NCBI RefSeq assembly: GCF_002973525.1
Contig: NZ_PVEN01000002.1
Location: forward strand, 372,001-436,000
DNA: 64,000 nt
DNA from: Paraburkholderia sp. BL21I4N1
Lineage (GTDB): Bacteria; Pseudomonadota; Gammaproteobacteria; Burkholderiales; Burkholderiaceae
Reading direction: 5' to 3'
How positions within the stretch are numbered: position 1 is the stretch's first letter; every line of letters starts with the position of its first letter. Made by a program: the position numbers and the translations under genes. The notes beneath the pieces are model-generated. The model searched no databases and was not told the DNA's origin. It saw nothing but the letters and a program-made list of their open reading frames with translations. This document shows positions 18,605 through 31,459 of this stretch, one piece after another.

Positions 18605-19393
18605 ATGTGGATCGATACCCACTGTCATCTCGATGCTTCCGAATTCGACGCCGACCGCGATGCCGTCGCGGCGTCGGCGCGCGCGGCAGGCGTCGGACGG
18701 ATCGTGATTCCCGCGATCGGTCGCCAGAACTTCGCGGCGGTGCGTGAGCTGGCGCATCGGGTGGAAGGCGGCGCGTACGCGCTCGGCATTCATCCGTTGT
18801 TTACGCCGGGCGCGCAGGACAGCGACCTCGACTTGCTGCGCATGGAGATCGAGGCGAGTCTGGACGATCCGTTGTTCGTCGGCATCGGCGAGATTGGGCT
18901 CGACTATTTCGTCGACGGTCTCGACGATGCGCGCCAGCAGTTTTTCTACAACGGACAACTGCAACTCGCGCGCGAATTCGATTTGCCGGTGATTTGCCAT
19001 GTGCGCAAATCGCAGGACCAGGTGATCGCGGGGCTGCGGCGGCAGCAGATTCATCGCGGCATCGCGCACGCGTTCAACGGAAGTTTTCAGCAGGCGCAAG
19101 CCTATCTCGATCAGGGCATGCATCTCGGCTTCGGCGGCAATCTGACGTTCGAGCGCGCGCGGCAAATTCGCCGGCTTGCCGAGCAATTGCCGTTCGATGC
19201 GCTGGTCGTCGAAACCGATGCACCGGACATTGCACCTTCGTGGATCTATAAACAGCGCAACGCGCCGGACCAGATTCCGGCGATCGGCGCGGGCCTCGCG
19301 CAACTGCGCGGCATGAGCGCCGACGAAGCCGCCCTAGGCACAACGGCTAACGCGCTCGCCGCCTTGCCGCGGCTGGCGCTTTCCTCTGCATAA
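18605..19393 (+). CDS. TatD-family metal-dependent deoxyribonuclease
   Basis: This TIM-barrel hydrolase (262 aa) belongs to the TatD/YcfH/YjjV group, whose members act as metal-dependent 3'-5' exonucleases. Metal ligands are visible: H6 and H8 in DTHCHLDA, the glutamate in GIGEIGLDYF, the histidine in VICHVRKSQD, a later histidine in AHAFNGS and the aspartate in VVETDAPDIAP. It lies 82 bp after lolD and 110 bp before comEC on the same strand. Which of the paralogues it represents cannot be decided. Confidence 0.92.
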   Translation: MWIDTHCHLDASEFDADRDAVAASARAAGVGRIVIPAIGRQNFAAVRELAHRVEGGAYALGIHPLFTPGAQDSDLDLLRMEIEASLDDPLFVGIGEIGLDYFVDGLDDARQQFFYNGQLQLAREFDLPVICHVRKSQDQVIAGLRRQQIHRGIAHAFNGSFQQAQAYLDQGMHLGFGGNLTFERARQIRRLAEQLPFDALVVETDAPDIAPSWIYKQRNAPDQIPAIGAGLAQLRGMSADEAALGTTANALAALPRLALSSA

Positions 19394-19502
19394 TCGACAC
19401 GTTGATCTGAAGGGTTCGCGCCGGGCGATATCCACGTCCGGCGGGCTGGCCGACGCCTGTCGTTGACGTTGTGCCGTCTGGCGATGGCTGGACGGAGGGC
19501 GT

Positions 19503-22202
19503 ATGCGGGCGTGGTGGTGCGGATTTGCGTTGGGCGTGGTGGGGTTGCAGCGGCAGGCCGTGTTGCCGGGCGGGTGGCTGTGGTTTGGGCTGCTTGCGGT
19601 TGGGGGTTTGGGGGTGGGTGTCGCGGTTTGGGCCGCGACGCCTGCCTGCGCACGAAACGTCCGCGTACACGCCATCGGCTGCAACACGCGTCTGCGGACG
19701 TTTGCCCTCTGGACCGGCATCTGGTGCGCGGCAATCTGCGCCGGCTTCGGCTACGCCGCGTGGCGCGCCGAAGTACGGCTCGCGGTGAGCTTGCCGAACG
19801 ACTGGGAAGGCCGCGACGTCGTCGTGACCGGTAGCATCAAAGGCCTGCCGTCGCGCGACGAAAAGGGCGCCCGGTTTCTATTCGAGGTCGAGTCGGCCGA
19901 CGCGCCGATCGTCGCCTTTCCTCGCGTGATTCAATTGGCTTGGATCGCCCAGCAAGCGGCGGCGCCTGCGCCTCCGCTCGAGCCGGGTGAGCGCTGGCGT
20001 CTGACGGTGCGTCTCAAACGTCCGCACGGCAACGCGAACTTCGGCGTGCGCGACGCCGAAGCCAACCTGCTCGCCCGCAACGTGCGCGCGACCGGCTACG
20101 TGAGCGCCCCGGCTTTGGCGTCGCGCTTGCCGGGCGCAGCGCACGGGGTCGGCGTCACGGTGGATCGCTGGCGCGCGGCCTTGCGCGCACGGATCGACGC
20201 CGTGCTCGCCGACGCGCCGCATCGCGGCATCGTCGTGGCGCTGGCGATCGGCGCGCAGGACGAAGTCAGCGCGGCGGACTGGCTGTTGATGCGCGGCACC
20301 GGCACGAGTCATCTGGTGGCGATCTCGGGTTTGCACATCGGCTTCGCCGCGGGTCTTGCCGGATGGCTGGCGGGCTCGTTGTGGCGGCGCTCGGGCTGGA
20401 TCGGCGATCACTGGCCGTTGTGCTTGCCCGCTCAGATCGTCGCGGCGGCGGCCGGCGCGCTGTTCGCGGCCCTGCATGCCGCGTTGGCCGGCTTCAACGT
20501 GCCGGCGCAGCGCGCACTATGGATGGCCGGTGTCCTCGCGTTGGCGTTTGTCAGCGGCCGCCATGTCGCCCGTTCGATGGTGCTGGCGTGGGCGCTGGGA
20601 CTAGTGCTGCTGATCGATCCGTGGGCGGTGGTGTCGGCGGGATTCTGGTTGTCGTTCTGCGCGGTGGCGGCGATTCTGTTCGCGGTGTCGGGGCGGCCGC
20701 GCGTGCAGGATCATGAACAACATCGCGTGGCAGAGGGCGATGAAGCCGACGCCGTCGCAGCGAACCGGTGGTCGAGCGCGCGCGCCGGTTTGCGGCGCCG
20801 TGCCCGGGCTGTCATCGAACGGCTGCGTAGCGCCGCGCACGTGCAGTTCGCGGTCACCGTCGCGCTTGCGCCGCTTACCGTCTACTGGTTCGCGCAGATC
20901 CCGCTGATCGGCCCGCTCGCGAACGCGTTCGCGATTCCGTGGGTGAGCCTGCTCGTCACGCCGGCGGTGCTGGCCGGCGTCGCGCTGCCCGCGCCGTTCG
21001 ACGCCTACCTGTTCCAGGGCGCGCACGCGCTGCTCGATGGGCTGGCGTCGGCTTTGCGGATGCTGTCCGCTCCCGCGTGGGCGGTCTGGCGGTTGCCGCA
21101 ACCGGACGCCTGGACGCTGGCCGCAGCAGCGATCGGCGTGCTCTGGTGTCTGGCGCCGCGCGGCTGGCCGTTGCGCTGGGCCGCGCCGCTCACCTGGTTG
21201 CCGCTGCTGATGCCGCCGCCCAACGGACCTGCGCCCGGAACTTTCCGTCTGACCGCGCTGGACGTCGGTCAGGGCACGTCGGTGCTGATCGAAACCGCCC
21301 ATCACACGCTGCTGTTCGACGCCGGGCCGGGACCGGAATCGACCCACGCGGGCGAGCGCGTGGTCGTGCCGTTTTTGCAGGCGCGTGGCGTCAACGCGCT
21401 CGATACGCTCGTCATCAGCCACGCCGATTCCGATCACTCGGGCGGCGCGCCCGCCGTGTTCGAGGCGATCGAGGTTCGCCAGATGGTGGCGGCGCTGGCG
21501 CCGGAGAACGCGTTGTGGTCGAACGCGAAGCAGCACGGCGCCGACACGCTGCCGTGCGCCGCGGGGCAGCGCTGGCAGTGGGACGACGTCGAGTTCGCGA
21601 TGCTGTGGCCGGATGCCGGGCCGCTGCAAGGTAAGCCGAATGCGCATGCTTGTGTGCTGCGGGTGAGTACGTTGGAGGCGTCGGACGGGCCGGGCTCGGA
21701 TTCGCTGGGTGCTTCGGGCGTTGGCCCGCGGTGGGCTGCGCCGCTCGCGGCCTCGGACGGCACCTCGGCGGCGCCGTCCACCGCGCCCGTTCAAACGGCG
21801 CCCCCGCGTGTCGCGGCCTTGCTGACGGCGGACATCGAGGCGCCGGTCGAACGCGTGCTGCTCGCGCGCGCCCCCGACGCGTTGCGCGCGCAGGTGCTGG
21901 TCGTGCCGCATCACGGCAGCAAGACCTCATCGACCGAACCGTTCCTCGACTCTATCGAACCGCTCGTCGCGCTATTTCAGGTAGGCTATCGCAACCGTTT
22001 TCATCATCCGGACGCGGGCGTATTCGAGCGCTATCGGGCAAGGCGGATCGAGCTCGGGCGCAGCGATACGGATGGCGCGGTGCGTGTCGAGGTCGAGGCT
22101 GATCCGGCGCGTGGCGCGCCTGCCCACTCGGGCACGCAAGGCGTCAGGCTGACGCTCGAACGTTATCGCGACGTGCGGCGCCGCTACTGGATGGATCGCT
22201 GA
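19503..22202 (+). CDS. ComEC/Rec2 DNA-uptake channel protein
   Basis: The protein has 899 aa. It is the inner-membrane channel that carries single-stranded transforming DNA into the cytoplasm. The order is: N-terminal hydrophobic segments plus a DUF4131 region (to about residue 220), the ComEC core with GTSHLVAISGLHIGF and many membrane helices (about 255-570), then a metallo-beta-lactamase domain from about residue 582 (LDVGQGTSVLI, SHADSDHSGG, VVPHHGSKTSS). GGAGGG lies just upstream of the ATG. Two hydrophilic insertions stand out, near residues 400-445 and 720-770. All domains look intact, so competence is possible but other com/pil genes are not in this window. Confidence 0.93.
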   Translation: MRAWWCGFALGVVGLQRQAVLPGGWLWFGLLAVGGLGVGVAVWAATPACARNVRVHAIGCNTRLRTFALWTGIWCAAICAGFGYAAWRAEVRLAVSLPNDWEGRDVVVTGSIKGLPSRDEKGARFLFEVESADAPIVAFPRVIQLAWIAQQAAAPAPPLEPGERWRLTVRLKRPHGNANFGVRDAEANLLARNVRATGYVSAPALASRLPGAAHGVGVTVDRWRAALRARIDAVLADAPHRGIVVALAIGAQDEVSAADWLLMRGTGTSHLVAISGLHIGFAAGLAGWLAGSLWRRSGWIGDHWPLCLPAQIVAAAAGALFAALHAALAGFNVPAQRALWMAGVLALAFVSGRHVARSMVLAWALGLVLLIDPWAVVSAGFWLSFCAVAAILFAVSGRPRVQDHEQHRVAEGDEADAVAANRWSSARAGLRRRARAVIERLRSAAHVQFAVTVALAPLTVYWFAQIPLIGPLANAFAIPWVSLLVTPAVLAGVALPAPFDAYLFQGAHALLDGLASALRMLSAPAWAVWRLPQPDAWTLAAAAIGVLWCLAPRGWPLRWAAPLTWLPLLMPPPNGPAPGTFRLTALDVGQGTSVLIETAHHTLLFDAGPGPESTHAGERVVVPFLQARGVNALDTLVISHADSDHSGGAPAVFEAIEVRQMVAALAPENALWSNAKQHGADTLPCAAGQRWQWDDVEFAMLWPDAGPLQGKPNAHACVLRVSTLEASDGPGSDSLGASGVGPRWAAPLAASDGTSAAPSTAPVQTAPPRVAALLTADIEAPVERVLLARAPDALRAQVLVVPHHGSKTSSTEPFLDSIEPLVALFQVGYRNRFHHPDAGVFERYRARRIELGRSDTDGAVRVEVEADPARGAPAHSGTQGVRLTLERYRDVRRRYWMDR

Positions 22203-22279
22203 CCGCAGCGTCAACTGGATCGTCGAAAAGTGGCCAACCACCGGGCCCGCAAGAAAAAACAGAACGGAGAGAGCCGCAG

Positions 22280-23077
22280 TTGAAAAACATCATTCACTTC
22301 TCGCACGCGAACGGTTTTCCGGCGTCGACCTACCGGACAATCTTCGCCGAACTCGCCGACGACTACGAGCTGCGCTCCATCGAGCGCATCGGTCACGACG
22401 CGCGTTACCCGGTGACCCAGGACTGGCCGCATCTGGTCGAGCAGCTGCTCGACGACATCGGTCGCGCGTATGAACAGCCGGTGTGGCTGGTGGGGCATTC
22501 GCTCGGCGGCTATCTGTCGCTGATGGCCGCGCTGAAAAAGCCGCAGTGGGTGAGGGGCGTGGTGATGCTCGATTCGCCGGTGATCGCCGGCTGGCGCAGT
22601 AGCATGTTGCGCGTGTCGCAATGGACCGGCCTCGACGAGCGCCTGTCACCCGCGGCCGCCACCCGCACGCGACGCACCCAATGGGCGAGCCGCGACGAGG
22701 CGTGGCGCCATTTCCATTCGAAGCCGGCGTTCGCGCGCTGGGACGAACGCATGTTGTCCGATTACATCGACTTCGGGATTCCGCAAACCTCGATCGACGG
22801 TGCGCGGGCGCTGGCGTTCGATCGCCGTACCGAATATCAGATCTACAAGACCTTGCCGCATACGCTCGGCTCGCGGCTCGCCCGGGGCGCGCCGGTGCCG
22901 GTGGGGTTCATCGCGGGCACGCGGTCGAAGGAAATTCGCCAGGCCGGTCTCGATGCGACCCGCCGCGCGACCGGCGGTCATGTGGAGTGGATCGAGGGCA
23001 GCCATCTGTATCCGATGGAAAAACCGCTCGAAACCGCCCGCGCCGTGCAGCGGATGTTGCGCGAGCTGGAACGGTGA
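22280..23077 (+). CDS. Alpha/beta hydrolase
   Basis: The protein has 265 aa. It starts with a TTG (LKNIIHFSHANGFPAS), with GGAGAGA upstream. The HANGFP motif supplies the oxyanion-hole region and the nucleophile elbow GHSLGG puts Ser74 as catalytic serine; a C-terminal histidine near EGSHLYPME completes the likely triad. It should be a soluble cytoplasmic esterase or lipase-like enzyme. It is 77 bp after comEC. The substrate cannot be inferred. Confidence 0.85.
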   Translation: MKNIIHFSHANGFPASTYRTIFAELADDYELRSIERIGHDARYPVTQDWPHLVEQLLDDIGRAYEQPVWLVGHSLGGYLSLMAALKKPQWVRGVVMLDSPVIAGWRSSMLRVSQWTGLDERLSPAAATRTRRTQWASRDEAWRHFHSKPAFARWDERMLSDYIDFGIPQTSIDGARALAFDRRTEYQIYKTLPHTLGSRLARGAPVPVGFIAGTRSKEIRQAGLDATRRATGGHVEWIEGSHLYPMEKPLETARAVQRMLRELER

Positions 23078-23161
23078 GCCTGACTCGGGGCCGTGGGCCG
23101 CGATAACGCCGGGACGGAAAAACAGTGCATGATCGGCGTGGCGCAAGGGCCGCCGCCATGA

Positions 23162-25773
<2,612 letters not shown>

Positions 25774-25881
25774 TTCAGGCATTCGTCGCGTGTCACGATC
25801 GGCTTGCATAATGAGCGCGATCGCCGGCATGCGGGGAGTGCACGCAATGGTCGTCGAACATATCGGCGCGCAGGCAGTTAG

Positions 25882-27249
<1,368 letters not shown>

Positions 27250-27330
27250 TGTGTGGGCTGGCCAAACTTCTGGTCACTACTACTACCGCGCTAACCGATG
27301 AGCCGGTTACCCTTCGTTTCTGATTCACCT

Positions 27331-27359
27331 CGCCGCCCTGCGTATAGCGCAGGGCGGCG
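27331..27359 (+). terminator. Hairpin after eno
   Basis: Twelve paired bases (CGCCGCCCTGCG with CGCAGGGCGGCG) close a five-base loop. The following CGTATTTATTG is only weakly T-rich, so it may attenuate transcription or protect the RNA end, with read-through into ftsB. Confidence 0.55.
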
Positions 27360-27380
27360 CGTATTTATTGTGCTTACTTC

Positions 27381-27815
27381 ATGCGGCTTGTCACTGCTGT
27401 CCTGATCGTTCTACTGGCGCTGATCCAGTACCCGCTCTGGTGGGGACACGGCGGCTGGTTGCGCGTGCACGAGTTGCAGCAGCAACTGGCGCAGCAACTG
27501 CAGAAGAATGCCGATTCGAAAGTGCGCAACGAGCGGATTCAGGGCGAAGTGCAGGATTTGCAGAACGGCACGGCCGCGGTGGAAGAGCGGGCGCGCTACG
27601 AAATGGGCATGGTGAAAGACGGCGAAGTGTTCGTGCAGTTCGTGTCGCCGAACGCGCCGTTGCCGGCCGCGAACACGCCGTCGGTGACGACGTCGACGCG
27701 GGGCGAGGTTTCCGCTGCGCCATTGCATATGGTGCCGAATCCGGAGTCGCGTGCGAAGCCGGAGCGCAAGCACGGTGCGAAGAGCGCGGCGAAAGAGAAG
27801 AAGCCTGCGCATTGA
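27381..27815 (+). CDS. ftsB: Cell division protein FtsB
   Basis: FtsB forms a septal complex with FtsL and FtsQ that activates FtsWI. The protein has 144 aa. One transmembrane helix lies at about residues 3-20 ([18 protein letters not shown]), followed by a coiled coil at about 25-72 with the conserved [10 protein letters not shown] and RYEMGMV segments. The Pro/Ala/Lys-rich tail after residue 85 makes it about 40 residues longer than E. coli FtsB. Position after eno matches the usual eno-ftsB order. Confidence 0.92.
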   Translation: MRLVTAVLIVLLALIQYPLWWGHGGWLRVHELQQQLAQQLQKNADSKVRNERIQGEVQDLQNGTAAVEERARYEMGMVKDGEVFVQFVSPNAPLPAANTPSVTTSTRGEVSAAPLHMVPNPESRAKPERKHGAKSAAKEKKPAH

Positions 27816-27867
27816 GCCAGGTCGCGCAGCGCGCGATCAATGTTCGCTGAGCGCGATTCGCGTGAGC

Positions 27868-27900
27868 AAAAAAAGCCGCTTAACAAGCGGCTTTTTCTTT
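27868..27900. terminator. Bidirectional terminator between ftsB and the lipoprotein gene
   Basis: The arms GCCGCTT and AAGCGGC close a three-base loop, with a run of seven A on the left and TTTTTCTTTT on the right. It serves ftsB on the plus strand and the convergent lipoprotein gene on the minus strand. Confidence 0.85.
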
Positions 27901-27936
27901 TGCGCGATGGATCGACACGTGGGAGTCGTGAGACGC

Positions 27937-28323
27937 TTACCAACCCCAATACGGCGAATACCCGACCCCGATCCCCGTGCCCCAGCCACGTCCCCAACCG
28001 CCGCCGCCGTAATAGCTGCCATATACCGAGACCGGTTGCGGCGAGTAGTAACGCGACCACGCCTGCGCCGCGTTTTCGGCGGCAATGGCCTGGTTCTGCT
28101 CGGTCATGACCTGTTGGTCGATCGCGTCGTAGCGCTGACGCTCTTCCGGCGTGAGCGGTTGGGCCGTGGCGGCCACGCCCGACTGGTCGGCCGGCAGGCG
28201 ACTATAAATCGGTGAAGGCCCCGGCGGATCCATCACGCAGCCGGCCAAGGCGGCGCTACCGGCGACGACGGTCAACAACGCGAACAGACGCGCGTGGCGG
28301 GACAACGAAACAGTTTTATTCAT
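27937..28323 (-). CDS. Small Tyr/Gly-rich lipoprotein
   Basis: The protein has 128 aa. The signal peptide is typical of a lipoprotein: basic start, hydrophobic stretch and lipobox LAGC with Cys29. A central region (about residues 55-90) is Gln/Ala-rich and possibly helical. The C-terminus is rich in Gly, Tyr and Trp (GGGGWGRGWGTG), like the lipoprotein at the left edge of the window. A GGAG ribosome site precedes the ATG. Function is unknown. Confidence 0.75.
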   Translation of the reverse strand: MNKTVSLSRHARLFALLTVVAGSAALAGCVMDPPGPSPIYSRLPADQSGVAATAQPLTPEERQRYDAIDQQVMTEQNQAIAAENAAQAWSRYYSPQPVSVYGSYYGGGGWGRGWGTGIGVGYSPYWGW

Positions 28324-28397
28324 GTTCGATCTCCATCGGCCGGACGCGTGGGCGAATGATTCGCAGCGTGGCCAGCCAATGATTCAACACAATGATC

Positions 28398-28450
28398 AAA
28401 AATAGCGCGCCGTCGGCACCTCGTGAAGGCGGCGCGCGGCACGCTATTTT
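28398..28450 (-). terminator. Likely terminator of hslO
   Basis: Outer arms AAAATAGCG and CGCTATTTT enclose inner GC-rich arms GCGCGCCG and CGGCGCGC. On the minus strand the structure lies about 80 bp beyond the hslO stop and ends in TATTTTTG. Confidence 0.5.
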
Positions 28451-28528
28451 CCTGCCGTGAAGCTCGAGCGATGAACCGGCTGCCGACCTTCGCCCGAAAG
28501 CGCATAAAGCCCGCGTCGGTCAGCCGTT

Positions 28529-29479
28529 TCAGTGCCGCTGGTCGGCCGCCGGCGACACGCCTTGTGAGAGCGCGTTGGCGACAAAAAGTTGCGCCACGTC
28601 GACCGGATCGAATTCATAACGCTGGTTGCAGAACTCGCAATGAATCTCCACGTGACCGCGCTCTTCGATCACGCTGTCCACTTCTTCGCGGCCCAGCATT
28701 TTCAGCATCGCACCGACTTTTTCGCGCGAACAGCCGCATTCGAAACGCGCCTGAGCCGGCTCGAAATGCTGCACGTTTTCCTGCCAGAACAGCCGGCGGA
28801 ACACGGTTTCCGGTTCTTCCTTCAGCAACTCGTCTTGCGACAGCGTGCCGCCGAGTGTGCAGACGCGTTCCCACGTATCGGCGTCCAGTTCGCCCGGATG
28901 CGGGACGATACCGCCGTCGCCGGGCAGCTTTTGCAGCAGCATGCCGACCGCGCGCTCGGTGTTCGCCGCGAGCCACAGACGCGTGTCGAGTTGCTCCGAG
29001 TGATGCATGTAGTGTTCGAGCACTTCCGCCATCGATTTCAGCGGGCCGTCCACGCCCGACAGCGGCACGATACTTTGATACGGCTGCTGGCCCGGCTGCT
29101 TGTCGGCCGGGTCGAGCGTGATCACGCAGCGGCCGTGGCCGCTTGCGTTGAGCAGGTCGATCATGCTGGTGGCTTCGCCGATCGTCTCGGCCGATTCGCC
29201 GGACAGCTTGGCGGTGGCCCGCATGGACAGATCGGAGCCGCACTGGACCACCAGCATCTTGACCGGGCCGTCGCCAAAAATCTGCATGACGAGCGTGCCG
29301 TTGAACTTGAGGTTCGCCGACAGCAGCGCGCACGCGGCCATCATTTCGCCCAGAATCGTCCGCACGGGCGCCGGATAATCACGGCGCGTCAGCACTTCCT
29401 GCCAGGTATTGCGCAGCGAAACGATCTCGCCGCGCACTGGCGCCGCGCTGAACATGAATTTTTGCAACTGGTCGCTCAC
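28529..29479 (-). CDS. hslO: Redox-regulated chaperone Hsp33
   Basis: Hsp33 is a cytoplasmic holdase switched on by oxidation: four zinc-bound cysteines form disulfides and unfold the linker. The protein has 316 aa. The N-terminal fold is followed by the zinc domain with C-x-C (FECGCSRE) and C-x2-C (HCEFCNQRY). The start is a GTG at 29479 (VSDQLQKFMFS), six bases after AGGA; longer in-frame starts lack family similarity. A gene for a gamma-carbonic-anhydrase-like protein lies 64 bp upstream on the same strand. Confidence 0.95.
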   Translation of the reverse strand: MSDQLQKFMFSAAPVRGEIVSLRNTWQEVLTRRDYPAPVRTILGEMMAACALLSANLKFNGTLVMQIFGDGPVKMLVVQCGSDLSMRATAKLSGESAETIGEATSMIDLLNASGHGRCVITLDPADKQPGQQPYQSIVPLSGVDGPLKSMAEVLEHYMHHSEQLDTRLWLAANTERAVGMLLQKLPGDGGIVPHPGELDADTWERVCTLGGTLSQDELLKEEPETVFRRLFWQENVQHFEPAQARFECGCSREKVGAMLKMLGREEVDSVIEERGHVEIHCEFCNQRYEFDPVDVAQLFVANALSQGVSPAADQRH

Positions 29480-29543
29480 AACTTTTCCTCGGTCGAATGA
29501 CGCGGCCTGATGCCGCGCCCTGCGCGCCGCGCGCTCCGGCTGG

Positions 29544-30068
29544 TTAGCCGATGCGCACGAGCCGCGCCTTGAAATACTCGCGGCGCTCGGCATAGCTTGC
29601 CGTGCCGCGCTGCATATTGGCGATATCCGTTTCGTTCAGCTCGCGCACCACTTTGGCGGGCGCGCCGAGAATCAGCGAATTGTCGGGAAACACTTTGCCC
29701 TCGGTGACGATGGCGCCCGCTCCGACCAGACAGTTGCGGCCGATTACCGCACCATTCAAGACCACCGCCTGAATTCCGATCAGCGAGCCTTCCTGGATCG
29801 TGCAGCCGTGCAGCATGACCTGGTGGCCGATCGTGACGTTCTGCTCGATGGTGAGCGGAAAGCCGGGGTCGGTATGCAGCACCGCGTTTTCCTGCACGTT
29901 GCTGCCGGCACCGATCGTGATCGGTTCGTTATCGCCCCGCAGCGTCGCGCCGAACCAGACGCTGGCGTTGGCCTCGAGCGTCACATTGCCGATGATGTTC
30001 GCCGAATCGGCGACGAACACGCTTTCGTGGATGGTCGGGGCGGCGTCGCCGAGTTTGTAAATGGTCAC
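29544..30068 (-). CDS. Gamma-carbonic-anhydrase-like left-handed beta-helix protein
   Basis: The protein has 174 aa. It belongs to the YrdA/PaaY/CaiE group of hexapeptide-repeat proteins. Repeats of the form [IV]-G-x4 fill residues 20-140. Three histidines expected to bind metal are in AVLHTD, TIGHQVML and LHGCTI. Whether it is an active carbonic anhydrase or a thioesterase-like relative cannot be decided. The GTG at 30068 follows AGGAGA by four bases, which decides the start. It is probably cotranscribed with hslO. Confidence 0.88.
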   Translation of the reverse strand: MTIYKLGDAAPTIHESVFVADSANIIGNVTLEANASVWFGATLRGDNEPITIGAGSNVQENAVLHTDPGFPLTIEQNVTIGHQVMLHGCTIQEGSLIGIQAVVLNGAVIGRNCLVGAGAIVTEGKVFPDNSLILGAPAKVVRELNETDIANMQRGTASYAERREYFKARLVRIG

Positions 30069-30362
30069 AGTGTCTCCTGTCGGGCCGGCGTCGGCGCTGT
30101 CGCGCCGGCTTCGGTCCCATGCAACATCGTTGCTGTTGATCGGTCGCTGCGCGCGCTGGATGGGCCGCAAGCGGTCCGGCACGCCGGGTTGGCCCGGCTC
30201 GTACCGCCTCGCCAGCGCGGTGGGCGCGCTGGATTGTCGAATCGAGTATTGTAAACGGTTGTGTGGTTGGGGTGCCTGAGTGCGTTGAGGCGCGCCTCGT
30301 CCGTTGCGTTGCCGTCGTTGTCCGTCTTTCCGATTCCCCGTCCGTTAGCCGATCTGTTTGCC

Positions 30363-31376
30363 ATGATGTTTGCTGCTTCGTCCGCTTCGTCCGCTTCGTC
30401 CGCTTCGCTGGTTTCGCCCGGGTTGTCGCCCGCTCGATCGTCTGCTGACCCGTCTGCGTTGCACGACGGTACTTCGGCGCCCGGCGAGGCACGGACCGAC
30501 GCCCCGGCGCAGTGCGCGCGCACCGCGGCGCTTGCCGCGCTGTGCGAAGCCGATCCGGCGACCAAGGCCGCCGCCGCCCGCACGCTTTACGCCGACGTGC
30601 TCGAAGGCCGCGCCGCTTGTTCCGCGCACCTCGAATTCGCCGAACCGGCGGGCCTGCCGGGCCGTCCGGCGCGGCCCGAGCTGGTCGATCCGCGTCAGTT
30701 GACGCGGCGCGGCATGCAATCGCCGCAAGGCCGTGCCGTCCTACTCCATGCGCTCGCGCACATCGAATTCAACGCGATCAATCTCGCGCTCGACGCCGTC
30801 TGGCGTTTTGCCGGCATGCCGGCCGCGTTCTATGTCGACTGGCTCAAAATCGCCGCCGAAGAGGCGTATCACTTCTCGCTGCTGAGCGCGCGTCTCGCGG
30901 AATACGGTCACGCGTACGGCGATTTTCCCGCGCACGACGGCCTGTGGGACATGTGCGAGCGCACCCGCGCCGACGTGCTGGCGCGCATGGCGTTGGTGCC
31001 GCGCACCCTCGAGGCGCGCGGCCTCGACGCCTCGCCGCCGATCCGCGCGCGACTGCAGCAGGCGGGCGATCAGGCGTCCGCGGCGATTCTCGACGTGATC
31101 CTGCGCGACGAGATCGGTCACGTGCTGATCGGCAACCGCTGGTTCCGTCATTTGTGCGAAGGCGGGGCGCTCGATCCGTACGAGACCTACGCGCGCCTTG
31201 CCGACCAGTATCACGCACCGAAATTACGCGGTCCGTTCAATTTCGAAGCCCGCCGCGAGGCCGGCTTCGATGAGGCGGAACTGGCCGCGTTGACGGCGTT
31301 GGCGGGCCTTGACGCGAGCCCGGTGGCACCGGCGGAAGCCGCAGCGCCCGCAACTCCGCCCTCTGCCGACTCCTGA
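30363..31376 (+). CDS. DUF455 ferritin-like protein
   Basis: The protein has about 337 aa. The centre and C-terminus match the DUF455 family, with helices carrying likely di-iron residues: HIEFNAINLA, KIAAEEAYHFSLL and LRDEIGHVLIGNRW. Related MiaE-type proteins hydroxylate tRNA, but no function is established for this family to my knowledge. The N-terminus is a low-complexity Ser/Ala stretch from a 9-bp repeat (30372-30407), and the C-terminal 25 residues are Ala/Pro-rich. The ATG pair at 30363/30366 is the most plausible start; an in-frame 30261 start exists but lacks a ribosome site. Confidence 0.8.
   Translation: MMFAASSASSASSASLVSPGLSPARSSADPSALHDGTSAPGEARTDAPAQCARTAALAALCEADPATKAAAARTLYADVLEGRAACSAHLEFAEPAGLPGRPARPELVDPRQLTRRGMQSPQGRAVLLHALAHIEFNAINLALDAVWRFAGMPAAFYVDWLKIAAEEAYHFSLLSARLAEYGHAYGDFPAHDGLWDMCERTRADVLARMALVPRTLEARGLDASPPIRARLQQAGDQASAAILDVILRDEIGHVLIGNRWFRHLCEGGALDPYETYARLADQYHAPKLRGPFNFEARREAGFDEAELAALTALAGLDASPVAPAEAAAPATPPSADS
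30372..30407. repeat. Four tandem 9-bp units inside the DUF455 gene
   Basis: The unit TCCGCTTCG occurs three times (30381-30407), preceded by GCTGCTTCG. In frame it encodes Ala-Ala-Ser followed by three Ser-Ala-Ser triplets near the N-terminus. Each copy is three codons, so slippage would change length but not frame. Confidence 0.85.
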
Positions 31377-31421
31377 ACGCTTGCTGGAACCCATCCACCG
31401 CGCATCGCTCCGCTATCTCGT

Positions 31422-31427
31422 TATAAT
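31422..31427 (+). promoter_or_regulatory. Likely -10 box upstream of the 31460 hydrolase
   Basis: A perfect TATAAT lies 32 bp before the ATG. I see no clear -35 at normal spacing. Confidence 0.4.
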
Positions 31428-31459
31428 CGAACGACCATTCTTTTTTGCGCGAGCCGTTT

